This document shows positions 36,401 to 48,438 of a stretch of 64,000 nucleotides of DNA, piece by piece. The stretch's first letter is position 1. Each line of letters begins with the position of its first letter. This DNA is from Oreocharis arfaki (Eukaryota; Chordata; Aves; Passeriformes; Paramythiidae). The notes under the pieces were generated by a model. It did no database searches, had not been told where the DNA came from, and was given only the letters and a program-made list of their open reading frames with translations. The stretch spans positions 2,161,231 to 2,225,230 of the forward strand of contig VZRR01012727.1 in the NCBI GenBank assembly GCA_013398015.1, in the 5' to 3' direction. Both the position numbers and the translations under genes were made by a program.

Positions 36401-38715
36401 TACTGAGAGTCAGAAAACCCTTCAAATGAAGCAAAAGGAAGAATGAAGAGTTATCCTATCAATAGGAAGAAACAACTTGAAGCCAAGAATATAGAAAATA
36501 GCTTTTGCTATTTCAGTCCCAAAAGACAGACTAAAGACCAAGTGTTGGCTTGGGGCTAGAGTACTTCTCAGTGAGGCAGCAGAGCAAATAAATCACTGCT
36601 CAGTTTGAATTAGCAAAGGAAATTAATATTAGGGAGGCTTTCCTTCTATTTTTTTTTTCTTTTGTAAACATATATTTTGACTGATTTACAAAGAAAACAT
36701 TTTACAGTACTCACCACCATGCTCTGATCTGGTTGTCCTCTGCATCTGTTTTCTACTGTGGGGTTTCAGTCAGCTGCTTTTGAATTTGAGAGATTATTAT
36801 ATTTTTTTGATTTTTACAGCTTCTTTTTCAGAAAGAAATCCTATGACTGTCAGAAAAGATCATGAGCAAAGATGACCCAGGGTGAGCAGTGATTGCCCAT
36901 GGGCACAGACAGAGTCATAAAAAGATGCCTGCCCTGTACAAGGCAGCACTTTCTTCCTCTTGTAAAGACGTGCCAAAGAAGCAATATATGAACAATATGT
37001 CTATAATGTGGTGAAAACTAACCAGAATAATCCATCTGTAACATCATTACAGTGAATGCATAGCATTAACATTTTTATTTGCCAAGGGCCTGCCAAAATT
37101 GTTGGTTTTACTGAGCACCGCATATGAAAGTTTCTGAAGCTTTTTCGCTGTGATTGATTTTGTTACATTAATAAAGAGCAGCGCTTTGGCATTGTACAGG
37201 TGATGGCTCTCTTTGCTTTTTCAGTTCTGTCCTCGTTCACAGGAGCAGGGCAGAGCCTTTGCAGTGATGAGTGACAGCCCAGTGCTGAGGAGGGTGGAGA
37301 GGAGGTGAACTGCAGGGAGGAGCACTCTGGTGGCAGCCACCCTCCCCTGCCCCAACACCCTGGGCACTGAGGGCAGCCAGTCCCTCTGCCCTGCCCAGCC
37401 TTGCTGGCCAAGGGTTTCATGTCCTTCTGCCTGCTTTGACCTGAAAACCTCTCTAAAGCCTTGGCCAAGCATGAGGGGAATCCTAAGGCAGCTGCTGTTA
37501 GAGAATACCTGTAATTACCCACAGTTACTCAGGCCTGTCTTGAAGCCCTTGTGGACATATGGGCACAATTTGGAAGGTCTCTCTATTAAAATAAACCTTT
37601 AATTTAAACGTAGAAGATGTTTTTAAGCAGTTTGTAACAATCAGTTGGTTTCAATATCTATAAAAGTGCCTCCATTTTTTTTTTCCTACCTGCAGAGATT
37701 TTCTTAGAATTCAGATGGGATAGAAAAGTGTGAAAGTGAAAAATGGCACAAAAATGGGTGACCTGTTTGTAGGGGGTCTTGCCTTGTAGAAAAGGCCCTG
37801 CCCTTCCATAGCAAGTTCAGCAGGCATCAACAGACAGGAAAACATCTTGTTATTAACTCCTGCTGTGCTGTACCCTGAGAACAAAAGCTGTGAGAAATTT
37901 TGTTTCAAAACAGAGCAAGACTGTACCTTTAGATTTTATTTTGTTTACATTTTGTGTTAAAAATAGCAATCTTCCAGTTGGAAAGCTGCCAATGTCGTGG
38001 TACTTGTAATCAGATCTTAGCAGGACATTTGTTTTATGTTCTTCCTAAAGATGGCAGTTTGTCATAGCAGCATGTTATATCACACCCTCTCTGGGGGCGA
38101 TTTTGGGGTATTCATATAGGAATAAGTGCTCGAGTAGCTTGTTATCTTTTGTACCCGTGCATGAAGAATGTAGTTGCTGGTAATCTCTGAAAGTACTAAT
38201 CCAGCCTGATCCAGTTTAGTTTGTAATATCCAAAAGCAGCACAGAAAATATAGCAAGACACACTAAAAGAGCTTTGTATCCATGTTGATGTAAGGTAAGA
38301 TTTATTTTAATGTACTCATGGATTCTTAGAACCATGTATTTGCTATCATGTTATCCTATAACGTGTCAGAGAAATAATGCTTCCAGAAGAAAGATGGCAG
38401 ATTGTCAACTAGTGATGATATTTTGGAGATGTAGCATTTTTATGGATAGAATTACAGCAGAACAGCATTTACTGCCTATGGCAAGGAGCTCTGTTAGGTA
38501 TTGACAGCGTAGTAAGTTAGACTGAAATTCTTGTGCTCTTACTAGAAACAGGAACATTATGTTTAAAATCACCTGTTAGCAAGACTACTGTTACAAGTAG
38601 GCTCTGGGCAGAGGGTTACATCGTCTGTTGTTCAGGACAATAAATTAAAAGAACACCAAAAAGGATGATCCAGCTATGAAATGTTAAATAGAAAGTGTTA
38701 CTCTGCTTCACTTAC
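36401..38715. other. Non-coding stretch
   Basis: AT-rich except for a GC-rich patch at about 37.23-37.45 kb with overlapping frames on both strands. No family is recognised. Confidence 0.5.
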
Positions 38716-38719
38716 CCTG

Positions 38720-38930
38720 CAGAGGGACCTGCAGCTGGGGCTGTGGTAGGAAAGGCCAACGTACTCAGCTGAAGAAAAGGCTCAGGCCATGCTCAGAGTA
38801 GCCAAACCCTACTTGAAGGGGGGCTACAAAGACAACAAGGTCAGGCTGTTTGTTGTGGTGGCAAGTGCTATAACAAGGGGCAGCTTGGGAGGTTTTGGTT
38901 CTATTTTCAGCCCTTTACATAAATCTCCAC
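38720..38930 (+). mobile_element. Probable CR1 LINE remnant near 3' end
   Basis: The order of short matches resembles the CR1 3'-proximal region: AAGGCTCAGG, then CCTACTTGAAGGGGGGCTAC in place of the usual 'ctacctgaaaggaggctg', then AAGTGCTATAACAAGGGGCA and a GGGAGGTTT block. The match is diverged and the typical terminal repeat is not seen. The assignment is by memory of the consensus. Confidence 0.5.
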
Positions 38931-39910
38931 CAAAAAATAAGAAATACAAGTCAGAGACAACCTCTTTATGCCAAAAAACCAAGAGACAAATTCTTTCAAC
39001 TGCTGTAAACCAGCACTTTTCAGTGGTGTTATGAAAATATTACAGCCACACATGTGGGGTTTTAAAGTGGGACCGATATCGCTGTCAAGATACTGACAAT
39101 CTGTTGTTTGAGATGGACTGTCTCCTGACAGAGGTACAGACATGGCAGCTTGGAACAATGCAGAGATAATTTACTTTTTAAAAAATCAGACAGGAGGCTG
39201 CATAAGAAAGTGTCATTTCTTGCATAGATTTCAGTCTCCTATAAACAAAAAAATAAGATTTGTATAGTATTTTCTATGGTAAGAGAGACTGGGAGTCTGT
39301 TCCTTTTATCATTTGGTTGATGATTAAAAGAGCATCTTATCTGTCATAACAATTTTGTGAGACACTCTTGGTGTGTTTTCCCCACTGCAAGTCAAAGTAT
39401 CTACAAACCTTAAAATAGATATAGGTATTAATCCTGAAGTGCAGGGTGCCTGCAGCTCTCAGAATTGTCACTCCCTAGGACAGTTGCCAGACCCGTGTGT
39501 GCAATTAATTGCTTTTGCATTGTTGCATGGATCCACAGAGCTTAGACTTAAAGCCAGGATTCGTAGGCCCACGATTCTGTTCTTCATGTGCTGAATTCTA
39601 TGCTGTGGTGCTCACATTTTATAATAAGTCCTTGATATATATGGTATCTCTTACTCCACATACTGCTGTCATTTATGAGCACAAAATAATCTTAAATATT
39701 CTCAAATGAACCAGTTGAAGTTAATAAAAGAAAGCAAAACACAAGAAAACTTCTGAATAATATGAATTTAAGGGATTCTTAGGGATTTTTTTTTCCATCC
39801 AGCACCTAGTCCTCTGTTTTCACATGATTTTTTTCTCATTGAGACTAATAAGCAGAACCTATCTTACTGCCCCGTTCAGAAGACAATTAAATACATTTTT
39901 ATGAGTTCAT
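38931..39910. other. Non-coding stretch
   Basis: AT-rich, with no recognised gene or repeat. Confidence 0.5.
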
Positions 39911-39914
39911 TTAT

Positions 39915-40360
39915 GTGCCAGTCCCCCTGGCTCAGAGCAGACCCTTCCCAGGCCAGGCTGCTCAGTGCTATGCCCCCTCCATTTCTGCCTGTCTCCAAGA
40001 ATGGAGACTCTTTAGGCAGCCCCTTCCACCACTTGACCTCTGCCATGGCAAGATTTTATTTTCCTAGTACCTAATGAGGATCCATCTGATGTCAGCTGTG
40101 TCCATTGCTGGTTGTTCTGTCACCAAGCACCTGTGAGGAGAGTCTGGTTCTGCCTTTTCTGCACTCTCCCGGGGGAGCTGCAAGACAATGGTAAGGTCCT
40201 CCCAAAGTCTTCTTTTCTTTGAGCTGAACAAACCCAGTTTTCAGCCTTTCCTGCTTTGTAACTTTTTCCAGTCCTTCACCATCTTGATGTCTCTCCACTG
40301 GACTCTCACTGGATGTGAATCTCTCCTTTACTGAGCAGACCACCTCTGGATGCCATTCAC
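39915..40360 (-). mobile_element. CR1 LINE fragment, antisense
   Basis: The block order matches the reverse complement of the CR1 3' region. It begins with the 'pairs of CCTTCCCAGGCCAGGCTGCT' segment, passes through a CCCCTTCCACCACTTGACC block, and then through TTTCAGCCTTTCCTGCTTTG, CAGTCCTTCACCATCTTGAT and TCTCCACTGGACTCTC. Divergence is moderate. The 3' terminal signature is absent. Confidence 0.8.
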
Positions 40361-40725
40361 CAGATATTGTTTCCCAAGTGCCAGGGAGAGGGGAATAATC
40401 ACTTTCCTTCCCCTTCTGACTACACTCTTGTCAATACAGATCCTATGTGGCTGGCCCCTTCACTGGGAGGGTGCACTGATATGCAGCAATCAGCTCTAAC
40501 TGGTGAGTGCAAATCATGAGTGTGGATAACACAGGTTACTTTCTGAGTTGAGCACATGCTGAACAAGGAAGCTCCAGTGGAATTTAGAAATAAATACATT
40601 TGGAATCCACACGGCAAAGTGCTTATTCATTGCCCAAGAAATATAAATTTACGATGGTTTTCTGGAGAGTGTTTCTAAGGGGAAGGACACAAAGGTGGTT
40701 CGGGAAACAACCAAAGCCTTGCTGT
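40361..40725. other. Non-coding spacer before the LTR
   Basis: No recognised feature. It separates the antisense CR1 from the solo LTR. Confidence 0.5.
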
Positions 40726-40730
40726 AGGTT
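40726..40730. repeat. 5' target-site duplication AGGTT
   Basis: The 5 bp directly before the LTR. The same AGGTT follows the LTR at 41549-41553. Confidence 0.85.
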
Positions 40731-41245
40731 TGTCAGAGACTGAAAATAGTTTATGCCTCAAACATTGATATAAAGCTTTAAAGAAACTACAACTGCAGAA
40801 ACCTTCTTGAAGAACTTCAGACTGGAGCTCGAACTGCTGATTAGACTGAAAGAAACCCATTGTTCAGTCAGCTCAGGCCGAGGGGAAGGTATGCTTCCAC
40901 AATAGGCCAAAGCCTCCAGCTGCCGTCCCAGCTGAGTTTGGGCTGGGGGGAGAGCACAGCTCACAGAAGCCAGGTTTACACAGACTCCCCCCAGCCGAGG
41001 GGGGACGAGGAGGTTTTGGGTGCGTGGCGGAACCTTTGGTGAGAAGCAATAGACGCCCATCCTCCGAATACACAAACTGGCTCGGCTGTGGAACCCCCAG
41101 CCCCACAAACCACATCCACGGGACTTTCACGTGAGGGGCTTTGCCCCACAGGGCTGCAAGTGATGCAACAGACCCAGAGTCTGCTGTAAGAGACTGCCAT
41201 CCCCTCCAGGGGGACATGCCCAGACATTCCTGCCTGGCCTGGGCA

Positions 41246-41251
41246 TATAAA
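41246..41251 (+). promoter_or_regulatory. TATA box of the LTR
   Basis: TATAAA lies inside the LTR, about 200 bp upstream of its AATAAA signal, at the position expected for the U3 promoter. Confidence 0.6.
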
Positions 41252-41442
41252 CCCCTGAGATTCTGTGTGTCTCGGGGGGACCTTCACCACCAAGAAGAGC
41301 AGCTGGAGAGGATCAACAGAACATCGTTGGGATCCATGGAGTGGTGATATATTCCTTATTCTGTCCCTGTCACTCTCTTTCTGTCCTCCCCACTTATGCT
41401 TTACCTTTCTTTCTTTCTTTCTCTCTCTCTGATTCACCATCA

Positions 41443-41448
41443 AATAAA
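41443..41448 (+). terminator. Polyadenylation signal of the LTR
   Basis: AATAAA in the last eighth of the LTR, with a T-rich/GT-containing stretch following it, as expected for the R region. Confidence 0.6.
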
Positions 41449-41548
41449 ACCCTTATTATTGTTACTGGCATATGGTCTCGTTTGCACCTTAATTGGGGCA
41501 GAGGAATTTCTAAAGAACCTCAATAATAATAATAATTAGATCATAACA

Positions 41549-41553
41549 AGGTT
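41549..41553. repeat. 3' target-site duplication AGGTT
   Basis: Matches 40726-40730 exactly, directly after the LTR's terminal CA. Confidence 0.85.
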
Positions 41554-44500
41554 GGAGGTAAGATATCATTACCCAAATCCTCTGCATAAGAAAATGCAGA
41601 GGATCAATGCCAATGTCCTAACTGAAATCCTGTCTGAAGCATGTTGTGTACTAAAATACTCATATTTGGTGAAAAGAAAAAACATCCCAAACCAGTTTTC
41701 CTCATCATTGTTTGGTTCCATGGAACAGGCTCATCACTTGCAAAATAAATGGTGCTGCGTTCATTTCATGACCAAATGACAAATACAAGAGTAAAGTATC
41801 ATATCTTTTTTCACTCTACTCTTATCCCAATAGAACTGTGCACTTGGAACTTGGCAGACAAATGTCAATTATTCTGCTTGCCCTCCTATGCCATCATTTA
41901 AATCACTGCTGTCTTGGCCCAGAAGCTTTTATGCAAGTTGTTCATAAGAACACGAGAAAGGCAATTTAGGTAGCGGAGTGTGGGGTGCCCCAGCCTGACC
42001 CCCAGCTGCCACTGCAGCCCAGCACGCGTTGGCCGGGAGTGCTGCTCGTGTCTGCCAGTCCTGGGCAGGGCCTTGGGCGAGTAACAATCCCAGACTGAGT
42101 GTATTTGTCTTCAGCTTTCAAAATGCTCATTTACTGAAAGCTTGAACTGGAAGCATTTGCTAGTGTGTAGCCATCACAGCATGTCCGGTCTGAAATGCAG
42201 GGCAAGAAAAAAAATACAGAAAGTTAAAAAGCCACAATTGTGTTAATCATAGTATAAAAATAAGGTCAATAATTTAAGTAAGTGAACTGCCTAAAACAAA
42301 GGACTGTAAAGAGAAAAGTAAGCCATTTAAATCTTTTGATATTTGGGTTATTCTGCATAAAAAGACCCAATTTTAAAAGGCTTCATTTTCTATGTGTGGT
42401 ATACAACATATCTACAATTTTATGCCTTGTTAAGAAAAAGGCTTCTATGATATTTACATTTCAACTCGTAATATATTATGTATTTTATGTTGTCCCATTA
42501 GAAGAGACCCAAAGTCATTAAAAGAAATTTGCATCTCTGTCTTGTGAGTTGACCTAATTCTAGGAGGAATTTTTTTAGGGTTATACACCAAAGTTTGGGG
42601 TTCAAGTTCCACTAACCTCCTCCTCTGAAACAACTACTGAAAATGCCAAAAACAATCCAGACAAACAAGATAATGATGCACAATTCTGTATTAAGTCTGA
42701 ATACCTCCTGATGAGGTGAACATTAAAACGTTCCTCCCACCTTTTCTTTTGTCTGTACCCTGAGGTCCTTTTAATGAGCAATTTTCTCTCGCAGTAGAAT
42801 AGTGAGGATGAAGTTAAGATATGTGTCCAAGAGGTGTCTATAGCTCTCAAGTAGCAAGATTGAAGTACTGATGGCTCAAAAGCCTCTTCTCAACACATAA
42901 TTTTCAGATTTAGATCTTTATTTTATTTTATAGTACATCTATTTTGTGTACTGGATATTTAGATTGAATTTGTTGTTGGTTTCATTTAGAAGAAAGAGAT
43001 TATACAATGTTCCAGCATTTGTAAAAAGAAAGGAATCTGTATTCTCAGTTGCACACTCATTGTTTCGAAGAAGTTGGTTTAACGGCTCTAGAAGTGGTTA
43101 CATCTCAGATAAAGGCATGTTCTTTTTATTTCCAAAAAGAGTATGCAAATCAAGGGTTACATGAGAGTGCTTCTCTTTGACATGCAGATACTTCAGTTTT
43201 GGAGTCTCTGACAAGGGTGGTCACATCATTTACTCTGCACTGTCATGTGATTTCTAGTCCATTGGAACCATTTTAGCAACTACAGCATGATTTTATTCTC
43301 TAACAAATGTCTGAAATCCATTGGTAATGTCCCTTAGAGAACTTATTTCTAAATTATCAAAAACGTAAAATTATTTTAGTTATTGGCCCATTTATTACAT
43401 TGCAAATTTCTGCGTTACTCCATCGTGCCTTTGTAAAGATTATGCTACCTCTGATTTTTGGTTAAACTTGTTCATATGAGTTTATCACACAGTTTGGATC
43501 ACACCAAAACACTCATCTTTGTCAATATTAATTAGTGCTATTCAGCTGAGAAACCTACTCTTCTGGCATCTTCTTTCAGTGGATTTTGGTTTTTTTAAAG
43601 TATGATTAGGAATTCCAGAAAGAAAAAGCTTCCATGCAGGAGACAGACTCCTGAAAAGTTTGGAAAAGGCTGGAAGTGCTAGTATATGCATGTATCAATT
43701 TATATGAAGGTTATAATGATTGCAGTCCATCTGTGCAACATGTTTTCACTGGGGCTTGTCACAAGGGGAAAATTGAAATTTCTCAGCTGGTTTATAAGAC
43801 TTTTTTCATTTTTTTTCATTTTTTCAAGTTGATATACGGCATTTCTTTCACCTAGAGACGTGTTGATAATTGGTTTATAAAAGTTATATCAATCTCTTGT
43901 ATATCCGAAAAAAAATAGGGATTGGCAGTTAAGTGCAAAGAAAGCAAAATAAGGCTCGTGGATGGTGATTTGGGGAAGGTGAAAGGTGTGCTTTCTTATT
44001 TGGACTTTCTGTGAGGAGGCCTGGTGCTAAAGGAGAATGAACTGAGTGGTTTTGTGTTGAGCTTTACAGTCGATAACCTTCAGAGTTAGAGAGAAGGCAT
44101 TCAGTTTAATATTTATTAAAATGCAAGAGTTGCATTTCACAGCACGAATCTAAAAATAACTGTAAGAACTTGGAGTGTGTGATTCTTTCTTTGTAAATTA
44201 TAATTAATACATAATAGATTCCAATTAAAAATATGCATACAGTTCAGGCAGAGATTTTTAAATTGCTTTACATAGGCATATAAATACTGCTACAGTGGAG
44301 AAATTCAAAGAAAAGTGACTGAAGGACAGTTCTAAAGATACAGTTTGGCTCCTACTCTTTCAAACCTCTCAGTTCTTAAACTAGAAATTAAACACAGGTC
44401 TCCTTAAGCTGTTATCTTCTTTCACAAGAATGTATTGTCTCCCTTGAGATATAAAGCCAGAGAAGATATGAATTATTACACTGAAGGGTTTGTGAGTTGA

Positions 44501-45640
44501 TATTTATTAGTCTTTCAAAGAAGTCCCATCATTATTCAGGAGAGCAATATATAAATAAATTAATTTCATGGCCACAGACCTGACCTCATTTTGAATATTT
44601 AATTTAGACTAAAAGGAAGATTTCCCATTTCATACCAAGTTTATTCATTTTAGAAAACAAATGTAATATATGCCCTAAACCATTAAGAACTTATGAGCTC
44701 TTTTCCTCCAAGAAACATCTCTCCTATAAAAAAAAATGAACAAGTACTAGTTAGTTTTAACCTAGTCCTTATCCTCTGCAAAGCTGAATGAAAACATGGG
44801 TTTGTAGTATGTCTTAAAGGTATATAGATTGAATTGACTGTTTTTTCTATGTTTTGGATTATTTTTTACAACATAAAATGCTAATATAACATTTTTATTT
44901 TTAGTGGATAGAATGTCTATTTGAAAGAAAAATAAAATTCAGGCATACTCACCCATCTAACAGTAAAATCTACCAAATTTGCTAAATGTGTGTGCATTTC
45001 AGAGCTCAGACTTTGAAGATTTTGAATGCCCTGTATTGCCTTACCACAGTAGGAGGTTGGGGAACCCATCATCTTGTGAGATGCAGGATTAGATATTGGA
45101 ATAATCTCCCACCCCCTCAATATTTACATCCTAATATTTCATCATCCTCCCAAGTCCATAGCCTTCTCCAGTGCACATGGAGACAGATGGCTCCTAAGAT
45201 TACAAGCTATGGAGATTTGGTGCTACAGACAGGTCCCCTGGTATTCTAAGAAAATTAACAATTTATTTAAACAGCTCTGTCAGATGCAATCCTCTTTGCC
45301 TCATTTTGTCTCCTGCTGGCTCTGTCTCATGTAGGATTGCCTGCATGTAGATTCACTGGTTACAGATTCATCATGAAGGAAAGAAAAGAAACTTAGTCAT
45401 GAGCTATATGACCTGTGGGCACACTGGACAAGCATGTGAGTGTAACCAGAATAGCAGTCAAAAAATATCACACTTCTTATTTTTGTACCATCTTTATGTG
45501 AAAGAACTCTCTCTTTCATGGAGCTGAAATAGATTCTTGCCTGTTGAGCTCTAAATTAAGTCAAAGGATTATCTGTATCACAGTAGTCCCAAGTAACACC
45601 AGATTTCAGATAATGAGGTCACCAGCCTGACTCTGCACCC
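41554..45640. other. Gene-poor stretch
   Basis: AT-rich, with a small CpG-containing GC-rich patch at 41970-42070 that I cannot assign. A T6-8CA-type simple repeat lies at 43801-43826. The rest has no recognised gene, RNA or repeat. Confidence 0.5.
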
Positions 45641-46260
45641 TGCCAGACCATTGCTGCTGCCGGCAGGTCTGTCCCTTGTGGCCACCAGAGCTGCTCAGTG
45701 GCTGGGGGCAATGGGTACCCAGGGGCAGACACGCAGTCAGCAGGTGATGGTTTTGCACAGGAAATCTCACACTTCACTGGTTATTGCAGCACTGCACAGT
45801 TTGCTGAGCTGGCCAGTGAAAACAGACAAATTAAGGGTCTGGCTGTTGTGGGAGCTGTAGCTCAGAACTGATGAGGGGCCACTTAGAGGACGGAGTGATT
45901 AACCATGTCTTGGTGTCACAGATGGGGAACAAGTTCTCCCTTTTCACTTCCTTGTCGCGGTCAGGATGTGCTGGTCCATCCAGGCAGAAGGCAGCCCCTG
46001 AGCTGCCAAGCCTGGTTCCCCTCCAAAGGTGAGCTGGGAGAGCAGAGCCCACCCAAGGGCCTCACTTGAAGAAGAGCAGTGAAGTCATCAGGCACAGACG
46101 TGCTGGACTCTCCTGCTGCTCGGCATTTCTGAGGAATGCACACTGCGGGCTCTGCAACGAGGATGCAGCAACACCCAAAGTGAGAGGCTGCAGGTCAGGT
46201 CCAAGACCTGAGCAAAAGGCAGCAGGTGTCTCAGAGTGTGCATTAAGGTCAGCTCTGGAG
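45640..46260. other. GC-rich patch, no gene recognised
   Basis: About 600 bp of higher GC with overlapping frames of 60-96 codons on both strands. None shows a domain, splice pair or family resemblance. A TAGCTCAGA string at about 45860 mimics a tRNA A box, but no B box follows. It could be an unrecognised retroelement fragment. Confidence 0.4.
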
Positions 46261-46779
46261 AAAAAATGGAAACTGGGATGGGTGTTCTTCCAGATTTGCT
46301 TGTTACAGAAGTTCTATTTGGAAATTGTGCAGTTTCTCTTTTCCTTGGCAGAATAAGCACAGTTTCAGTAATCCTCACCTGTCACATATTTTAACAAAGC
46401 TTTTCTGAGTATGACTAAACTATCATTGTACATGCTACACAATTTGTCACCAGTGTATTTACTTATCACTGGAAATACTGCACCTAGGACATTAGGACTG
46501 AATTTGCCTTTCTCACAAATTAATTTCAAGGATATAGAACTATCCTATGATCCTCCCATACCCTGTCCTTTTCCACTCCATCACCCTGTGTTGAAAAGTT
46601 GTTTGTTAAAATTATCATTCCCTTTTAATTTTCTAGTATAGAATTTCTCACTGTTACCATCACTCTTTTTCACTGTCAGCTAGAATTTCCTCCATGATGT
46701 TTGGAATATCCCCTATACATACAATTCCTCCCTCTTCAGTGCCATCATTAAATTTCATTAACACATGTCTCTTTTCTGT
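46261..46779. other. Non-coding stretch
   Basis: AT-rich; nothing assignable. Confidence 0.5.
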
Positions 46780-47060
46780 GACGAACATTACTGAAAACAT
46801 GAAAAAGCATCTGTTCCTACACTGGTCCTTGGAGAAAAGCAGCTTCTAGAGAGTCTCCAGTCCAGAAGTTCTGTTTTCTGCAGAACACAGTGGTGTCTCT
46901 CTCCACCAGTCCCATCTCTATTTGTACTCTCCTCTTCAGCTGAACCAAGGATTTCTTATGTGGCACCACCCTCAAATGCCTTGATCAAAAGCATCTAATC
47001 TTTTATAATTCCTTTGTCAAGCAAATCAGCCAGGTATTTTGATGGCTTGATGTGCCATAA
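46780..47060 (-). mobile_element. Possible old CR1-type LINE fragment, antisense
   Basis: The block order weakly recalls the antisense of CR1 ORF2: an ACTGGTCCTTGGAGA block, then a CTCAAATGCCTTGATCAAAA block, then a TCAAGCAAATCAGCCAGG block. Matches are weak and could be chance. Confidence 0.28.
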
Positions 47061-48260
47061 TAGTTCTGTACAAAAGCAATGCAGCTTTTTATCCCACTTC
47101 CTACTTCTGTCTGTTTTCATACGTATGTGTATTTACACGAGTCTCATCCATGCTTTTCTTTTTCTCAAATGCTTGTGATACCACCTTTATTTTCCTTGTT
47201 CTATTTGTGTGTGCAGTCAAAAATCCTTTGGCAATCTTCTTAACTCCTTCTGGTACAGGAGCTAAACTTTACTTTTGTCAATTCTCTGTTTACTCCTACA
47301 TTTCCCAGCCTTTAAAAAGTATTTTTTTCTGGATGATTTGGAGGGTTGTGTGTTTTTTTAATTCTTGCAGATCATCTTATCTCTGTTATTAGTTCTTCTC
47401 CCTTCTAAGGTCTTCTCAGTAACAGTTTTGTATCTTAGGAGGTCTGGAGCCATTTCTTATCAGGTTCTTTTTTCTTCATTGGCAAAACAGCATTCAAATA
47501 ATTTTTTCAACATTGACAGGAATAAATTCAGGTTTCTGCTTAGGGCCATCCCCAGCATCCATCTTCTCTCCTACTCTGGTTGTGAAGACAAACTGTCTTA
47601 GGAAAACAACTAAGCCTTTGCTCTCCAATTGGCATTACAGAAGGCAAAAGTGGTTTTTCTGCAAGTGTATACACATATATTTTCTCATGTGGCTTTCCAC
47701 ACTCAGTTTGAAAAAACTCATTCAAAGGAAACTTAACTTCCCCCAACTCTCCTTTATTTCAATCCATAATATTCAGAGAGCTTTTCTATTTCTTTTACTT
47801 GTAGCAGAAATGTGCCATAATAAGTTTTTTTAGGATGAAGTAAAAGAAAATTGGTAGCAATTCTATTAATCTAAGATCCACGGGCATAAATTATTTTATA
47901 TAATTGCTATTTTGGTGATTGCCCCAGTATATGGCTGTACAAAAGCAAGTAATTTCTCAGGGTAAATATTTCAGTTCTTAGCTGCCTTACACCATGTGCA
48001 GTCCTTTGTACTTTTGCAAAGGAAGTTTAACTGGAGATGTCCACAAACCCACAGTGCCCCACCCACTTTTCTCACCAGTCTTTATGGTACCAGCTCCAGG
48101 GCTACAGAGAGTCAGACACAAAGTCTCATTTTAGGCTCACACAAAATAAAATCCAAACAGTATGGGTCAATGCACATTTCAATTAAGTAAATAACATAAT
48201 ATTAAAAAAAAAAAAAAGGAAAGTAGAAATCATCAGTGCAGTAACGTCCTAAATTGAACA
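47061..48260. other. Non-coding stretch
   Basis: AT-rich, with short frames only. A poly-A run lies at about 48205-48217. Confidence 0.5.
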
Positions 48261-48261
48261 G

Positions 48262-48438
48262 TGTAAAAGCAAGTAGCAACTCAGTCCCGGACGAGCAGGT
48301 GTGGGGGAAGAGAGACAGCGTCGAGCTATTTTTTGATCCTTTTCTGGCGAAGACAAGAGGTTGTGGGAAATCTTTGGCTACTGCATCAATAAATCTTGCA
48401 TCAAACATAAGCTTTCTGGACTTAATTTTCACTTAACA
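48262..48438 (+). mobile_element. Possible small LTR fragment
   Basis: A short block starting TGTAAAAGC and ending CTTAACA carries a cluster of CpGs (48285-48350) unlike its AT-rich surroundings. An AATAAA hexamer lies at about 48390. No flanking duplication of 4-6 bp was found, and no retroviral coding sequence is present, so this is a low-confidence call. A CpG-rich unknown repeat is equally possible. Confidence 0.22.

Larger units (their letters stand above)
40731..41548 (+). mobile_element. Solo LTR of an endogenous retrovirus, 818 bp
   Basis: The element starts TGTCAGAGAC and ends ATCATAACA, so the ends are TG...CA with TGT/ACA termini. It is flanked by a perfect 5-bp duplication. The order of signals gives plus orientation: a GC-rich U3, a TATA box (41246-41251), then a (TTTC)n-type tract near 41405-41425 and AATAAA at 41443-41448. 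An (AAT)n run precedes the 3' end. No gag, pol or env sequence and no second LTR is seen, as expected for a solo LTR left by LTR-LTR recombination. A 5-bp duplication fits the ERVL-like (class III) group and some class I elements better than ERVK (usually 6 bp). The clean ends and retained CpGs suggest a fairly recent insertion. Open frames on its antisense strand (up to 155 codons) are not genes. Confidence 0.85.

Noticed and set aside
40758..41443. Antisense frames of up to 155 codons
   Set aside because: They lie wholly inside the solo LTR on its antisense strand, where no coding sequence is expected.
45855..45875. tRNA-like A box (TAGCTCAGA)
   Set aside because: No B box or cloverleaf-compatible sequence follows at the required distance.
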